Counted from the stretch's first letter, positions 51,523 to 63,564 are shown. The stretch is 64,000 nucleotides of DNA from Magnaporthiopsis rhizophila (GCA_003049465.1 PYSS01000008.1:248001-312000); one strand, 5' to 3'. Numbers and translations are program-made. The notes: a model not told the origin generated them from the sequence alone.

Positions 51523-53154
51523 ATGTCACTCATCCAGCTGTCGAGGCTGATAGACCTCCCTGAGCCAGACCTCCAGCAAGTTCTTGACTATGCCTCCACG
51601 CTTTCCAAACCCGAGGCGGCCGAGCACTTCGGAAACCTCCTAGGTGACTCTCCCCAGGCCGTCGAGTTCATATCCGCCTTCAACGGCCGACGAAAAGACC
51701 CAACAGTCCCGGCAGCCAGCCAACCGCAAACCACAGCTCGACCCAGCGAAATTGATGCAGTCCCGAAGCCCCAGAGAGGCCAGAAGAAGAAGAAGGCGGC
51801 ACTTCATACTCCTGCGCCGCGCCGAATCACCAACACTGGCCTCGGCCCGGGCACGTCGTATAGCAAGAAGGATTTCGAGGAGGATTATATCTCGAGCAGA
51901 TCTGGCGCATCGAGCCCGGCCCAGCGACCCGGCTCGGCCAAGCCCCCTTCCAAAGCATCTGCGGTAGCACCGCCCCCAAAGCCACCCCCGTCCGCCTCGG
52001 GCTCGCTAGTCTCGGACCTGCTCGCCGTTCCCAAGCGCAAGTCCAAGTCCAACTCCAGCAGCCGATCCTCCACACCGGCACCGCAACCAAAGAACCACAA
52101 TGCCGCCACCAAGGTAGTCATCACGGGCGGCACGCCAATGCACGGGGCGTCGACGGCGATATCTGACCTCGATGCCGCAATACGGGCGCTTGAGATCACC
52201 ACGAATCCTACTCTCAGCGGCGACGGCGACAACGCCGCCCGCCGGTGCAACTGCGTTGCGGCGCGGCACCCCCTGCAGACGGCGGCGCCCAACTGTCTCA
52301 GCTGCGGCAAAGTGGTCTGCCTCAAGGAAGGGCTGGGTCCCTGCACCTTCTGCGGAGCATCGCTGCTGTCGCCGGCCGAGGTACAGGCCATGATCAAGGA
52401 GCTGAAGCTCGAGCGCGGCAAGGAACGCATGGCTGAGGACCGCCGAGCCAACAAGCGGGCTGACGTCGCCACGGCGCCGCGCCCCTTTTCCAGACCTCTG
52501 GCCGCCAGAAGCGAGGACATAGGGCCGCGGCCGGGCGAGGACCCGGCCATCGCGGCGGCGGAGGCCAAAGCGAGGGAGCACCGAGACAAGCTGCTGGGAT
52601 TCCAGGCGCAAAACGCGAAGCGGACGACGGTGCGCGACGAGGCGAGCGACTTTGATGTCTCCATGGTCGGCAGCATGTGGGCGACCCCGGAGGACAGGGC
52701 GAAAGAGCTCAAGAAACAGCAGAAGCTACTGCGTGAGATGGAGTGGAACGCCCGGCCAGAGTACGAGAAGCGGACTCAGGTGCTCAGCATCGACCTGGCC
52801 GGCGGCAAGGTCGTCAAGAAGATGGTGGCCGCCGAGAGGCCGCCGAGCCCCGACGACACGCCCGCGGAGCCGGACTACGCCGCCGCCGCGTCTTCTGGGG
52901 TTCTGGGAGAGCTGGATGGGAACAGGGTTGCGGGCGGCGGAGCTTTCAGCCGCAACCCGCTGCTAAAAGGCCACATCAAGCCGGTTTACGACCCAAAGGG
53001 CAAGGGCGCCGAGCTGGAGGGCAGGAAGGATAAGGCCACACGCTGGAGGAGGGTTCAAGACGATCTCGACGACAACGAGGGCGTTATCCTTGATGGCGGC
53101 ATCTATGGCGGCTCGCCGCAGGTGCCAGACACCAGCCGAGAGGAGCCAGCCTAG
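51523..53154 (+). CDS. RQT4: RQT complex subunit 4 / TRIP4 (ASC-1) homologue
   Basis: A 543-residue homologue of yeast Rqt4 and human TRIP4, part of the RQC-trigger complex that splits collided ribosomes carrying K63-ubiquitin marks. The C2HC5 zinc finger (PF06221) is RRCNCVAARH ... APNCLSCGKVVCLKEGLGPCTFCG (about residues 240-285). The N-terminal helical region (IQLSRLIDLPEPDLQQVLDYASTLSKPEAAEHFGNLLG) resembles the CUE-like ubiquitin-binding part of Rqt4. The middle is Pro/Ser/Lys-rich and disordered. The C-terminal segment (YEKRTQVLSIDLAGGKVV) is conserved in the family. The ATG at 51523 is used; an in-frame GTG six bases upstream is not needed. The gene has no introns. Confidence 0.88.
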   Translation: MSLIQLSRLIDLPEPDLQQVLDYASTLSKPEAAEHFGNLLGDSPQAVEFISAFNGRRKDPTVPAASQPQTTARPSEIDAVPKPQRGQKKKKAALHTPAPRRITNTGLGPGTSYSKKDFEEDYISSRSGASSPAQRPGSAKPPSKASAVAPPPKPPPSASGSLVSDLLAVPKRKSKSNSSSRSSTPAPQPKNHNAATKVVITGGTPMHGASTAISDLDAAIRALEITTNPTLSGDGDNAARRCNCVAARHPLQTAAPNCLSCGKVVCLKEGLGPCTFCGASLLSPAEVQAMIKELKLERGKERMAEDRRANKRADVATAPRPFSRPLAARSEDIGPRPGEDPAIAAAEAKAREHRDKLLGFQAQNAKRTTVRDEASDFDVSMVGSMWATPEDRAKELKKQQKLLREMEWNARPEYEKRTQVLSIDLAGGKVVKKMVAAERPPSPDDTPAEPDYAAAASSGVLGELDGNRVAGGGAFSRNPLLKGHIKPVYDPKGKGAELEGRKDKATRWRRVQDDLDDNEGVILDGGIYGGSPQVPDTSREEPA

Positions 53155-53947
53155 GTGTGGCTGAGGTGGGAAACATGAACGGGACAGCGGAGCGTCTTGG
53201 AGTTGCCTTTCCAGTGCATACAGGGGATCTGTTACAATGCTTTATACTTGGACAATTGCTATGATACCCGCAGATGGGCGTATGCTTTATAGAAACAAGG
53301 CGCCGTCTTTTGTTCGAACGAAGGCTCCGAAGATTGCCTCTGGCATTCAGATTTTCGCAGAGGTGTTCAAATAACGCAAAATGGGGCATCTGCCAGAGAG
53401 CAATGGAAGCCGACGTGAGGATTCCCCATCGCGGTGTTCCCGCTACCAGCCGACCGCGGCCCTTCGGGTGCCATGCAAGGCAGGCGGCGCCGAGGTTGCA
53501 CTTCCCCACTTGCCTATTGGACAAAGACCAAACACTGCGTTTCTGGTATAAGCTATCGCCGATATTGTGGCCAGCCAATCCCGAGCGAAGAGCTTTAGAT
53601 ACAATTCCGGCCATAGGAGTTATCCCCTTGAGGCCTACCACCAACATTCTTACCTAGCTGCCTCCTTGGTGGGAGTATCGGCAGCCCGGAGCACAACTGC
53701 GCACCGACCGCACCCGGCTTTAGCGGTGTTAATGGAGACACAGAGCCAAATGCATGACATCGGATGGTACGGACTCGGCCTTTAACCCCGCACCCAGCCA
53801 AGAAATGACAACATATAAACCCACCCCCGGACGCTATGTCAGGACATGTTCGACTTTTAGCCTTTCAACCTCTACTTCATTACACAACTGATCACACAAC
53901 GTAGCAACCTACGACCCCTCAGATCCCACGTTACCCAGGTATCCCAA
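53155..53947. other. Intergenic, AKR promoter
   Basis: About 790 bp. A TATA-like ACATATAAAC (53811-53820) lies about 130 bp before the AKR start, followed by a CT/CA-rich leader. No gene is recognised. Confidence 0.45.
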
Positions 53948-55288
53948 ATGTCGGCCCAGGCTCTCCCCAAGAAGCTGGCGGAGTCGGTGGAGAACTCCAA
54001 GTGCGAGTATCGTACGCTTGGCAAGAGCGGGCTCCGTATCTCGGTGCCAATCTTTGGATGTATGAGTCTCGGAGACCCCAAGTCTATGTCATGGGCTCTT
54101 GGAGAAGAAGAGGTAAGCCATACTTGGTCTGGGCCGTCCGTTTGGGTCTGCCTTTCGGGGTCCGCACATCCTGACCTAAATGATGGTCGACTCTTGAGGT
54201 TAAAAGGAGCGCGAATATCTCGACCGGCGGACTAAACATCACTCAACCCTCAGGCTCTTCCTCTGCTCAAGGCCGCCTACGACCGGGGGCTTAACACCTG
54301 GGACACGGCGAACGCGTACTCAAATGGAGCGTCCGAGGTGATCGTGGGCAAGGCGCTCAAAAAGTACAGCATCCCGCGCCACAAGGTCGTCATCATGACA
54401 AAGTGTTTCTTCGCCGTCGGGGAAGAGCCCGAGATGCGTGCGTATTTTTTGTCGGACCCCCTCTCAAAGTCCAAGGACTACCAGAACCAACACGGCCTCT
54501 CTCGCGCGGCCATCTTCAACCAGGTCGAGGCTTCGCTCCGCCGGCTCGACACCGACTACATCGACCTGCTGCAGATCCACCGCTTCGACCCCAAGACGCC
54601 CATCGAGGAGACCATGAAGGCGTTGCACGACCTGGTCCAGATGGGCAAGGTTCGGTATATTGGAGCTAGTTCCATGTGGGCGACGCAGTTCGCCATGATG
54701 CAGTTTTGCGCCGAGAAGAACGGCTGGACCAAGTTTGTCAGCATGCAGAACCGCTACAACCTTCTGGTGAGTGAGACACCTACCCACCTACCTAGGCACC
54801 TAGGTACTGCGTGCCTGGCGCTGCATATTTAAAGAACAAAAAAAAAACTAACGCGGGGAAAAAATACCTCCTCACAAAAGTACCGCGAAGAGGAGCGCGA
54901 GATGAACCGCTTCTGCGACGCCACCGGGGTCGGCCTGATCCCCTGGGGGCCACTTTGCGAAGGAAACCTGGCCCGACCGCCGGCAGAGTACGGCTCGACC
55001 AAGCGGAGCCAGGAGATGCAAAAGGTGCAACCCAGGGCCCCAGGCACGACCGAGCCCGACCTCAGCATCATCAAGAGGGTCATGGAGGTTGCCGAGAAGC
55101 GCAGCTGGCCCATGAGCCACGTCGCCCTGGCCTGGATCAACCCCAGGGTGTCCAGCCCCATCATCGGCTTCAGCAGCGTCGAGCGCATCGAGCAGGCCAT
55201 CGGTGCGCGCGGCAAGGTCCTGACCGAGGAGGAGACCAAGTATCTGGAGGAGCTGTACAAGGCCAAGGAAATCACTGGTCACTATTGA
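53948..55288 (+). CDS. Aldo-keto reductase, three exons
   Basis: An NADPH-dependent aldo-keto reductase of 361 residues, aryl-alcohol-dehydrogenase/YakC-like. Exons 53948-54112, 54254-54766, 54881-55288, in phase. The N-terminus has [23 protein letters not shown]. The catalytic tetrad is in [12 protein letters not shown] (Asp, Tyr), VVIMTKCF (Lys) and LLQIHRFDP (His). Family signatures [38 protein letters not shown] and [19 protein letters not shown] are present. It acts in the cytosol on an unknown aldehyde or ketone. The second intron contains CCTACC/AGGTAC repeats of a kind seen elsewhere in this window. Confidence 0.92.
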
Positions 55289-57436
55289 GTACAACCCAGT
55301 GCCATGACGATAGTATAGAGGCCTAGCGGCGATACAGCCAGCTGTCTAGGTAGATACCCGGGCTTCTAGCTACCTAGGGAGGTCCATACATAGGTGAACG
55401 CTGTCTGCCGGCTGCGGTATCGCTCTATCGCTAGACAAGAGAATCTATCGCTCGGTGGAGTTGCATAGCTTTGCCCATTGGCGCGCAAAGCATTCGGTCT
55501 ATCTCTCCAATGCCTTGAATGTTCCGCTCGGGATATCGCTGTGCCAAAAAGAAATGAAGGGCCCCAGAGTGCCCATATCAACCTCCCACCCTTGCCGCAC
55601 CTCTCCCGGCTCCAGTTGGCGAGCGGGTATCAGCACGAGGTCGTCATCGCGGAACCTCGAGGAAAGCCCATGGCCTGCTGAAATAGAGAGTAGTCGATGG
55701 AGCCGAACTCTTCTTGGACCCCGGCGCTGGAGAATCCTACCAGACCAACTGGGTCAAAATCCTGCTCGGGGTGGCCGCGGTGCCGTCCCCTTCATGCGGC
55801 TCTTTAGCAGCTGTAGCGCTGTAGTCTTGTCTTGTCCAGTTTCCCGCTCTCTCTCCCGCGGTCAGGACTTGGGAGACGTGGATGCCCAACTTCATTGTCG
55901 CCATCTTCCCGGCCCTGCCGCATCCGCTTTTGCTGTCTTAGCGGAATCCTCCTCTACACGATCCCCTCTTACGGTCTCGTTTCTTGAAGTGACTATGATT
56001 CCGGTGTTGTTGTTGTTGCTGCTGATACGGTTCTTTGGATCGTTTCGTTATTTTGGGCGCACTAATCTGGGCTGTTGCGTCTTTGTGAGCCATACGCGCG
56101 CCACTGGCCCGGTAGGATAAGTGCACAGGTCTATACAGCGGTTGGGGTGTGGTCGTGATATATCAGGTCCGGCGAACATCCGATGTGATGCGCCCGGAAA
56201 AGCTGGATTTTTACCCATTAAGACCAGAACGTGGTATATCTGTGACTTTATTCACGCGCTGGCACCAGGGAGTCCACACCGACTGGTACGTGGCAAGGCA
56301 GTGGAACTGGAGACCATCCTCCGGACCATTCACCTGCCGTAACGGCCAGCAACGCATAACGGCGAGAGGGATCCGGAGCACTCACCCTTCAGGGTTTGAG
56401 CGATGGAGAGTATAAATCCTCGGGCTCCATTATGCCAACTCTCCGCCGGCCCTCAGGGCGAGCTGTTCGAAGGCTCGGGTCATCGCCTCGACTCCCCGTA
56501 CCTGGATCTGCCATCTTTCCCATCTTGTCGAGTTTGGTTTCGAAATCCGCGGGCCGATAAGCCCCTACGGGGTGTCCGAAATAAACCAGACTCCGCCCTT
56601 CTTGAGTTCCTCTTCGAGGACTTTTTGGCCGACGTGACCCCAAAGGTCGTCGGACGAGTCTCGAGAGCTCTTCGAACCTGCTCCCCGGAATCTCCGTCAT
56701 GAAGATTCTGCGTAGTCAATGTAGAATCTCTCCGAGAGTTCCTTGGGCGGGGTTACCCGGTCCCTTCGGACGGCGATGGCTGCCGGAGCTGGGCGGCATA
56801 CTGGGCGAGCTTCTCCTGGTGCTGCTTCGTGCGATTGTGCTTGTCCGGATCGCACTGGGTACCGGTCTCCTCATCTAGCCGGTCCGGCGGCCACGGTTCA
56901 TGCTTCTCCGCACCGTCTATGGTAGTGAAGAGGGCGAAATCCTCGTGGATTCCCCCGAAGCTTATACCGGAAGTCGTACAAGGACATTCATCGCCAAGCG
57001 AAAGGCCGGTTCCAAGACAACGACGAGAGGGCCACGCCGAAACGGCTGCGGACGGCAGTTTATGTGTAGCTCTCATCGGAGTGATTGAGGATGTTGACCG
57101 GGAACACAGGACATCTCAGTGCTGGCAAATGGTGTGGCGGCCGCAAACGCATAGCTGGAGTTTTCTGGCCTTGACAATGCTGCAACTGGTTGCGGGCGCC
57201 AGGATTGCGCTTCTCCAGGCCTTGGGTCAGCCTTGCGACTCGTCCATGCGAAGCTCTCATCCCACTTGACACTGGTTGTAGCGTTAGCACCAGGCTTGTG
57301 TCGAATATAGAGCACGCGAGGAGAAAGGACACGCGCAGATCGCCCACACGGAACCAAGAACCAGTGGCCCAAGTCTGACCAAAAGCGATCATGCCGCTTC
57401 AGGGCGGGCCCGCCACTGCGAATCTTCTTGGCTTAC
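55289..57436. other. Gene-poor region with coding-like fragments
   Basis: About 2.1 kb. 55300-56380 shows nothing convincing. On the minus strand, 57430-57073 has an open frame with natural composition (RHDRFWSDLGHWFLVP near 57395-57340), 57040-56755 another (IHEDFALFTTIDGAEKHEP), and 56720-56420 fragments such as LWGHVGQKVLEEELKKGGV. They lie in different frames separated by stops and could be exons or relics of one minus-strand gene beginning at 58000. They were not joined into a model. Confidence 0.35.
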
Positions 57437-58000
57437 TCACTTGGGTTGTTCTTGAGCGCCGTCGCTATCGCCGTCGCTTTCCCACTCGCCAAACCTTTCC
57501 ACGAGGCTGGCCCTGAGTTTCCGGCCGCCCCCGGAGCAAAGGCGGTTCAATCTCCACTCCAGGCTTTGGTTCTGGCTCTGCATGGCTTCCTCGGACATTC
57601 CGATCCATTCGATCCCGGCAAAGTCGGTTCCATCCCACGAAATATCCTCCAGTGGGGTGTGCGAGGGTATGAGGCTTGTGTGGTTGATGATGACGATACC
57701 GTTGGAATCTGGCTTGTGCTCCGTATTGTCCATAGGCCCGAGCTCATCGTCTATGGGCTCGAGCTTATCGTCCTGGGCGCTGGCCAGGATATTGTCGATG
57801 CTTGGGAGCGACCTTGGAGGGCTGGGTGAACGAAGCTCTAGAAGCTTGTGCGGGCTCCCGACCCGGTTGCCGAGATCGCCTGCGACCGTGGTTGGCGTGG
57901 ATGGCATGCCCCAGCCAAGAAAGGTTTGTACCAGCTGAAGAAGAGACCTTGGTTGTTGAGGGATTGATGGCGGTTTTGGGGCTGGAAGTGAGGAATTCAT
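57437..58000 (-). CDS. Hypothetical protein, first exon
   Basis: An open frame of 187 codons from the ATG at 58000, ending at a strong donor-like GTGAGTAAG (about 57439) that overlaps the in-frame stop, so more exons may follow downstream. The protein is Pro/Ser-rich at the start (MNSSLPAPKPPSIPQQPR), then acidic (LEPIDDELGPMD, DISWDGTDFAGIEWIG), with no recognised domain. Codon use looks coding. Gene status is moderate, function unknown. Confidence 0.45.
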   Translation of the reverse strand: MNSSLPAPKPPSIPQQPRSLLQLVQTFLGWGMPSTPTTVAGDLGNRVGSPHKLLELRSPSPPRSLPSIDNILASAQDDKLEPIDDELGPMDNTEHKPDSNGIVIINHTSLIPSHTPLEDISWDGTDFAGIEWIGMSEEAMQSQNQSLEWRLNRLCSGGGRKLRASLVERFGEWESDGDSDGAQEQPK

Positions 58001-58696
58001 AGCGTTGGAGGTGAAATGCGATATATTCACCAGTGCAAAACCGCAAGGTACAATCTTACTGTGCTTTGCTCGCTTCTTTCTTCAAGCCTTGTACGGTAGG
58101 TCACAGAGGACGGGTCACGCAAATAAGATACTTCTTCCCTATTTGTCGAGCCAAGGTTGATGATGAAGTGACAGAGGCAGCCGAGGGAGCGATTCGTTGG
58201 AGGAAATTAACGCAATGTAGATTGCGACGGGGACGGAACAGAGGGGAGGCGCCTGGTTGTACCTTGATATATTCGTGGGACCAAGGAAATCGTTTGCTCT
58301 CGGTGTGGCACAAAATATGTGTAGGTGTGTAAAGTTTCTGGCGCTTGCCAACGCATGGCTTTGCCAAACTTTTGAGGCTCATGCTAGATTTGCTCAGGAC
58401 CCCGGTTGCTTTGCACGTAGATTTGCCTTTCCATCAGACACAATGCAGTCAAATGCTATTCGCTATCACGCTGCCCAACGCCGAAAGGCGCTTGAGCAGA
58501 CTTATGAGGCAGAGCATGGAAAACAGTCCCGGACTCCTGTTTCCGGTGGCAGTCCTAAGAATCAGGCCGGTCGAGGCAGCGACAGGGGCTGTCGGCAACT
58601 TAGACAATCACGAAGAACCAAGCAACATAAGGAGTGAGCCGGCACTGGTGCCTCCGCGAACCTTCTACGCGCCGACCCGCCGCCATCTTCGCGGCC
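58001..58696. other. Intergenic, no gene recognised
   Basis: About 0.7 kb between the hypothetical minus-strand gene and the small membrane-protein relic. Open frames here are short and overlapping without family resemblance. Confidence 0.35.
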
Positions 58697-59071
58697 ATGT
58701 CTGACGGCACCATGGACAACAGCACCAAGGCGCCTCCGTCAAAGGAGCTTGACACACTGTCACTAGCCAGCACTATCTCGTCTTCTATCGTTGATCCGGC
58801 AGCCAACGAATGGCCGTACTCGGGGCCGTGCCGGTGGCCGCGGATCGAGAGCAGAGCCGAGGCCGGCATCTTCTCGCCCCTCGTGTACGATCCGACGTGA
58901 TGCATGGAACGCCATCTACGGTGGCGTGCGATAGAGCATCACTTGGTTATGGTGTGGGTGCTTGGATTTCTGACACTTGGTGTCGGAATCTTCATATGCC
59001 TTGCAATTGGGATTATGGTCGACGGATATTTGCATGGGGGTATGCATCTGAGGGACTTTCTCAAGGGGTAG
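58697..59071 (+). pseudogene. Small membrane protein, frameshifted
   Basis: A coding signal that crosses three frames. Frame one gives 67 residues from ATG 58697 (MSDGTMDNSTKAPPSKELD ... IFSPLVYDPT) and stops at 58900. Within the next 30 bases a second frame reads AWNAIYGGVR, then a third frame gives a strongly hydrophobic segment (VMVWVLGFLTLGVGIFICLAIG) and ends at 59071 after HLRDFLKG. Read together this is one small single-helix membrane protein of about 123 residues interrupted by two one-base shifts close together. Either it is a recent pseudogene or the assembly has errors at about 58898 and 58930. No family name is offered. Confidence 0.55.
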
Positions 59072-60500
59072 GGCGACGGGGACATGGAGTCTTTGTATGG
59101 TGCATTAGCCGCTGGGAGTTGGGCCGTATGGAGACATGGATTCCCAATGCGGCTAAGCTGGGGATTCAAGAATCTTGTTTGTATGGAAGCGGAAGCGAAA
59201 GTCGATACCAAAAGAGCGCTGCCTCTTCTGAATCTAAGGCAAAAAGACATCGAGGTAGCAGGTTCAAGCAGAACACGGCTTTCCTTAAGAATTGTGAATA
59301 ACAGGAACTTCCTGTTTTTTTTTTTTTATGTTTTTTTTTATTCGTTCCTTTTTAAGTTTTTTGTAGGATGTCGTGTGCAGAAAGTGGAAGCGATAAATGC
59401 TTAAATAAGAACAAGGCCGTCAACGTTGTCCGGCGTGTCTTTGCCTAGCCTCCAGTCAGATCGGCGCAGAGGCTCGGGCACTTGCGGAATCAGGGGGCGG
59501 CTCGAGAGCACGTGATTTCGTGTTTTGCTTATGCTGAGTCATGTCGGTTATTCTTGCTTTTCGGACGCCGTAGCACGCAATTAAGTGTGCGACCCACACG
59601 ATTGAGTTGTGGTGGCGTAAAAAGGGAAGAAAACAAAAAATAAACACTCGATGGGCTCCCATGCGAAATGGCAGGATCCGGTCATAACTGGATGGATCGA
59701 TTGATTGCAAAGGGGGGATATCTATGACCCGTCGCCGAATAGTCCGCAGATCATATACAAAAAAAAAAGGACGGCATGGCAGGATGCGTCACGGATCAGT
59801 CGAGCACCAGCCGCTGACCAGCAAAGGCCGCGTCAGGAGGGGCTGCTTTTTTAGTCGAGCAATTGGCGTGCTTGGCCGCAAGTCGACAGCAATGGAAGGA
59901 AGCCGAGCGGGGCACAGAACCCGTGCACTGTGGCAGAGGGCCGGGTGCACAGTGCCCGAGCGCGGCCAACCGGCTGCTCTCGGTCGGGTGCGCAGTTGCG
60001 TGCTGCGTCGCGAACCGCGTAAGAGAGCACCGCTGGAAATCAAAAAACCGAAAGGCCTGACGAGACCTTGGCTCCGCCCCAGCTCCCACTCCAACGGCCC
60101 GCGCTCACCAGCGACCCGTAGCAAATGCCTCTGGGCCACTCTGCGATTTCCACGTCGCATTCCCGCTACCGTCGCCATTCGATTGCTCTGTACTGTAGCG
60201 CTGCTGCCTCCACGGCGCCTTTTGCATTTTCCGTCTTCCCGTGACGTGACGCAAGCGTGCCGGAGAGGGCCCCATCCGCACCTCGGGTTAGTCATGAGCA
60301 GCGCCAGACTGGAAACGCCCACAACGTCCACCACGCACCACCACACGGCCTCCATTCGACCAGGGCTCGCCTGCCCCCACCCTGGCGCCCACGGCCACGG
60401 CCACCGCGCCGGGCACTGCTTCCCACCGCTTCTGCCCGCGACAATTCCGTCGCGTCTTGCTGCGAGTCCGACTGCAACGCCGTCGTAGCTCAACATCACC
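59072..60500. other. Long upstream region of Whi5-like gene
   Basis: About 1.4 kb. 59315-59360 is T-rich. From 59860 the sequence becomes C-rich with many short frames, consistent with a long 5' leader and promoter of the gene at 60501. Frames on both strands are shadow-like and were rejected. Confidence 0.4.
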
Positions 60501-62472
60501 ATGAACGGAGCAGCACCGAGGCCCGGCGACCGCGCCGCCGCGCGCGACCAGCAGCACGCCGACGCGCCCGCTCCCGATGCCAGTCGCCGGTCCGTCTTCT
60601 CGCTCCCCTCGCTCCGCGGCGCAGATGCGTATCCGGCCTACACGCAACCCCTCACTGGACACGCCGCGTCGAGCTTTGCGGGCTCATCCTTGAGCAATAA
60701 CAACAATAATAACAACAACACCACCACCACCACCACCAACCACGCCATTGCTAACTCGCACTCCTCCGCCGCGGACAAGGCTCCCTCGCGTGCCGCCCCC
60801 GCCGAACGTCCCTCCCGCGCTGTCAACCCGGCGCAACTTGCTCGCGCACCCTCAAACTCCAATGCCAACGCCCAGGACACCCACGCTAGCTCCGTGTCCA
60901 GTAACAACGACTCGGATCCCAGTACCGTCGCATTTACGCCGCCGGCGGCCAGCGCCAGCGATGGCGGAGTGAGCGGGGGCAATGGCGAAGGGGCCAACAC
61001 CAGCAGCTCTAGCAGCCAGGAGTCGCAGCTGCTCCAGCTTTCGCAATTGGCCGCCGCCCAGGAGAAGATGCCGGTCGATGTCGACATGCTCACCAGCCCC
61101 GTTGGTTCCGGCCCTTCCCGCAAAAGAATGGCCGACGGAGCCGTGAAGCACACCCGCAACTCGTCCAGCGCGTCTCCCGTGTTTGGTGGCGGCGGAGGTC
61201 ACTCCCGCAACCCTAGCTCAGTCAGCATTGCGTCCACCGCAGGTAGCCGTATAGGAGAGGTTAGTAACTCGTGTGCTGGCAGCAGGGCATGTCTTGCCGT
61301 AAGCTACTCAGGGCCGTGCATCTCGAGGCTGCTGCGTGGGTATGTGCTTGTCACGAAGCTGACATGCGTCTCTACGCCTTGTTCTGCTGTAGCTCTCGGC
61401 GGAACTCAAGGCGCGTCTGTCATACGCCATGGTCAAAGTAAACAATGGGTGGCAATCCCACAACATTGAACAGGTAGAAACTCTTGCTTCTCGGGCCGCC
61501 TCGCCGAGCTCGACAGCCTCGACACTCCACGGCCGGCATGGATCGTCGGCCAGCCCCCGTCTTCACGGCGCGTCCTCGCGAGGCACCAATAGCACCTCTC
61601 CCACAGCGGGTGGCCCGGCAGCCCTCCCTAGCGTGCACCAGCGCCGCCAGCACCACCGAACCGGCTCGCACGCGGGCAGGCCATACGCTGCTGCTTCTGC
61701 CATGTCTCCCCCGCCTCGCCTGAAGCCCGCTCCTTCCCTAGCACCTGCCGTTTCCATCCAGCCCTCGTGCTCAGTTGTTCATCCCCGCCGCAACTCGAAC
61801 CCGGCATACACGCCTACGTTTTTGTCCCACTCCGGTCACTACGCGAGTCCCAGGACGCCTGCCGAGACCGGCTCAGTAAACGGCACGCCGAGACAGACGA
61901 GTGCGAGGACACCACTTGTTGACCCCATCCTATTCTCGCCGCACCAAAACGTTCGCGAGCAGGATGCCATAGAGTCGCTCCTATTCATGAGCAGTCCGGG
62001 AAACTCGGCCAACCTGAAGCAGTCGTTCCCGCCCTCGTCCTCTCAGCCGGTCGTGTCAACACGAACAGGGTTAACAGCGCCCGGGAGCCAACGGACAGCC
62101 CTGCCGACCGGCCAGCCCCGCAAAAGTCTCCCCGCCGGTAGGCCACCGCCCGGCTCACAGCCGACCAAGAAGGTTGGGTTTGACAAATCCTCGAGCAACT
62201 TGAGCGAGATGAACGTGGATGATCACTACAGCCCACACTCGTCACGGGGGAAGCCGAGGCAAAGAACCAATGGCGATTTCCACGCACCTCCGCCGCACAA
62301 GATCCCGCTCTCGGTTCCGTCGGGCCTCAGTGTGACGTCAAGACGACGCCCCGGCCTGGCAGAAGCGGATATCGACAAGATGTTGGACCGCTGCATGGAC
62401 GAGTCTTCAGATTCCGAAGGCGAGATACAGATTCCCGTCCGTCGGGGAGGGCCTGGTGTGTTGAGGACCTGA
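60501..62472 (+). CDS. Whi5/Nrm1-family cell-cycle repressor
   Basis: A 612-residue, mostly disordered protein. Exons 60501-61259 and 61393-62472, in phase. The second exon opens with LSAELKARLSYAMVKVNNGW followed by HNIEQVE, matching the GTB motif (PF08528) through which Whi5 and Nrm1 bind SBF/MBF to repress G1/S transcription. A second conserved block is DAIESLLFMSSPGNSANL (about residues 430-450). Many SP/TP sites fit CDK control. The N-terminal half has Asn and Thr runs encoded by AAC/ACC repeats. By analogy the protein restrains the G1/S transition in the nucleus until phosphorylated by CDK. Whether it is the Whi5 or Nrm1 functional counterpart cannot be decided; many filamentous fungi have only one. 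Confidence 0.78.
60693..60740 (+). repeat. AAC/ACC trinucleotide run in Whi5-like gene
   Basis: A run of AAC/AAT codons followed by ACC codons encoding about eight Asn and six Thr. It is a likely site of length variation. Confidence 0.7.
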
Positions 62473-63564
62473 TCTATTCGCCCAATGATTATGCCCGCAT
62501 GCTTTGCAGCACCAACAATTATCTCTTGCCGGCTATGCCCGCCGCTCATGGACGCTGGCTCCATATCCCCGTTGCCCAAGGACACGACACACACACCACC
62601 GTTCTCGTCATTCGCAAATTTTGTGTCACTTGCAAAGCATTCTCGTCGTCTTCATTTTCAACTCCCTCACCGTCCGTTTGCGGGCTAGCCCACCTACATC
62701 CGCTCTTCATGCATTGCAACACCGTACGTAGCACACGCAAACGCTTCCCTATCCGCGATTCTGTCTATAGCGGGTCGATGTGCGGGCTTTGTCTCTTTGC
62801 ATCTGTTTTCCAGTGCTACCTGCACTGACCATCTTTCTTTGCTTATTTTTATTCTCAACGGTCGTCTTTCCATATCTCCATGATCTCGGTTTCTCCATGT
62901 TTCATACGATGATTACGAATGGCATCTCGTTTCCGCGTTGCACAAGAGGATTTACATATCTACGTCATCCATTCATCCATGCTATCTGCTCTCAGCGGAT
63001 AGGTCTCGGTGCATTCATGGGAATAACTGGCGTTGATTTCATTGATTCTACCGTGTCGTTCATATCTTATCTCATCTATGCTCTTAGTTTCTTTGCTTTT
63101 GTTAGTATTGTCACGCCAAAACCAGCGGCAACCGTCTTCCCTGGTTTCATCCTACCATTCGCGTGCTTTGCCTATTTTACGTCGCATCTCTTGACGCTTG
63201 TATATGTTGCGGATATCTCGCATCTCCAAATAGGGGTAAATGCCCAGAACTGTGAGCTCGTTTCGAACCTGCCGAGATAGATATCTTATGTCTTCAACAC
63301 GATGAGGGGAAAAGCAAAAAAAAAAAAAATAGCAAAAATGGCATGAAACAGAAGGGACCGCAAACCCACGAGTGGCTATGGATATCATCAGGATAAAAGA
63401 CTGACCATGAGGCCAGGTACAACAGAAACACACATCAGGAAGACGAGAAACTATAAACGCCAAGCATAGTAATGGATCCCGACCATAACGCTGTGCTCAG
63501 AGATATCATCAATCGTGACATAAAGAAACCAGGGTACCCGAACACTCATAGCCCAACAGATGCC
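62473..63564. other. Convergent intergenic region, no gene recognised
   Basis: About 1.1 kb between two stops. The 62780-63280 part is T-rich and gives a 166-residue hydrophobic frame on the plus strand, rejected as a by-product of T-rich 3' sequence. A poly-A run is at 63318-63330. Confidence 0.4.

Noticed and set aside
62780..63280. 166-residue hydrophobic plus-strand frame
   Set aside because: T-rich 3' sequence yields Phe/Leu/Ile by chance; no start context or homologue recognised.
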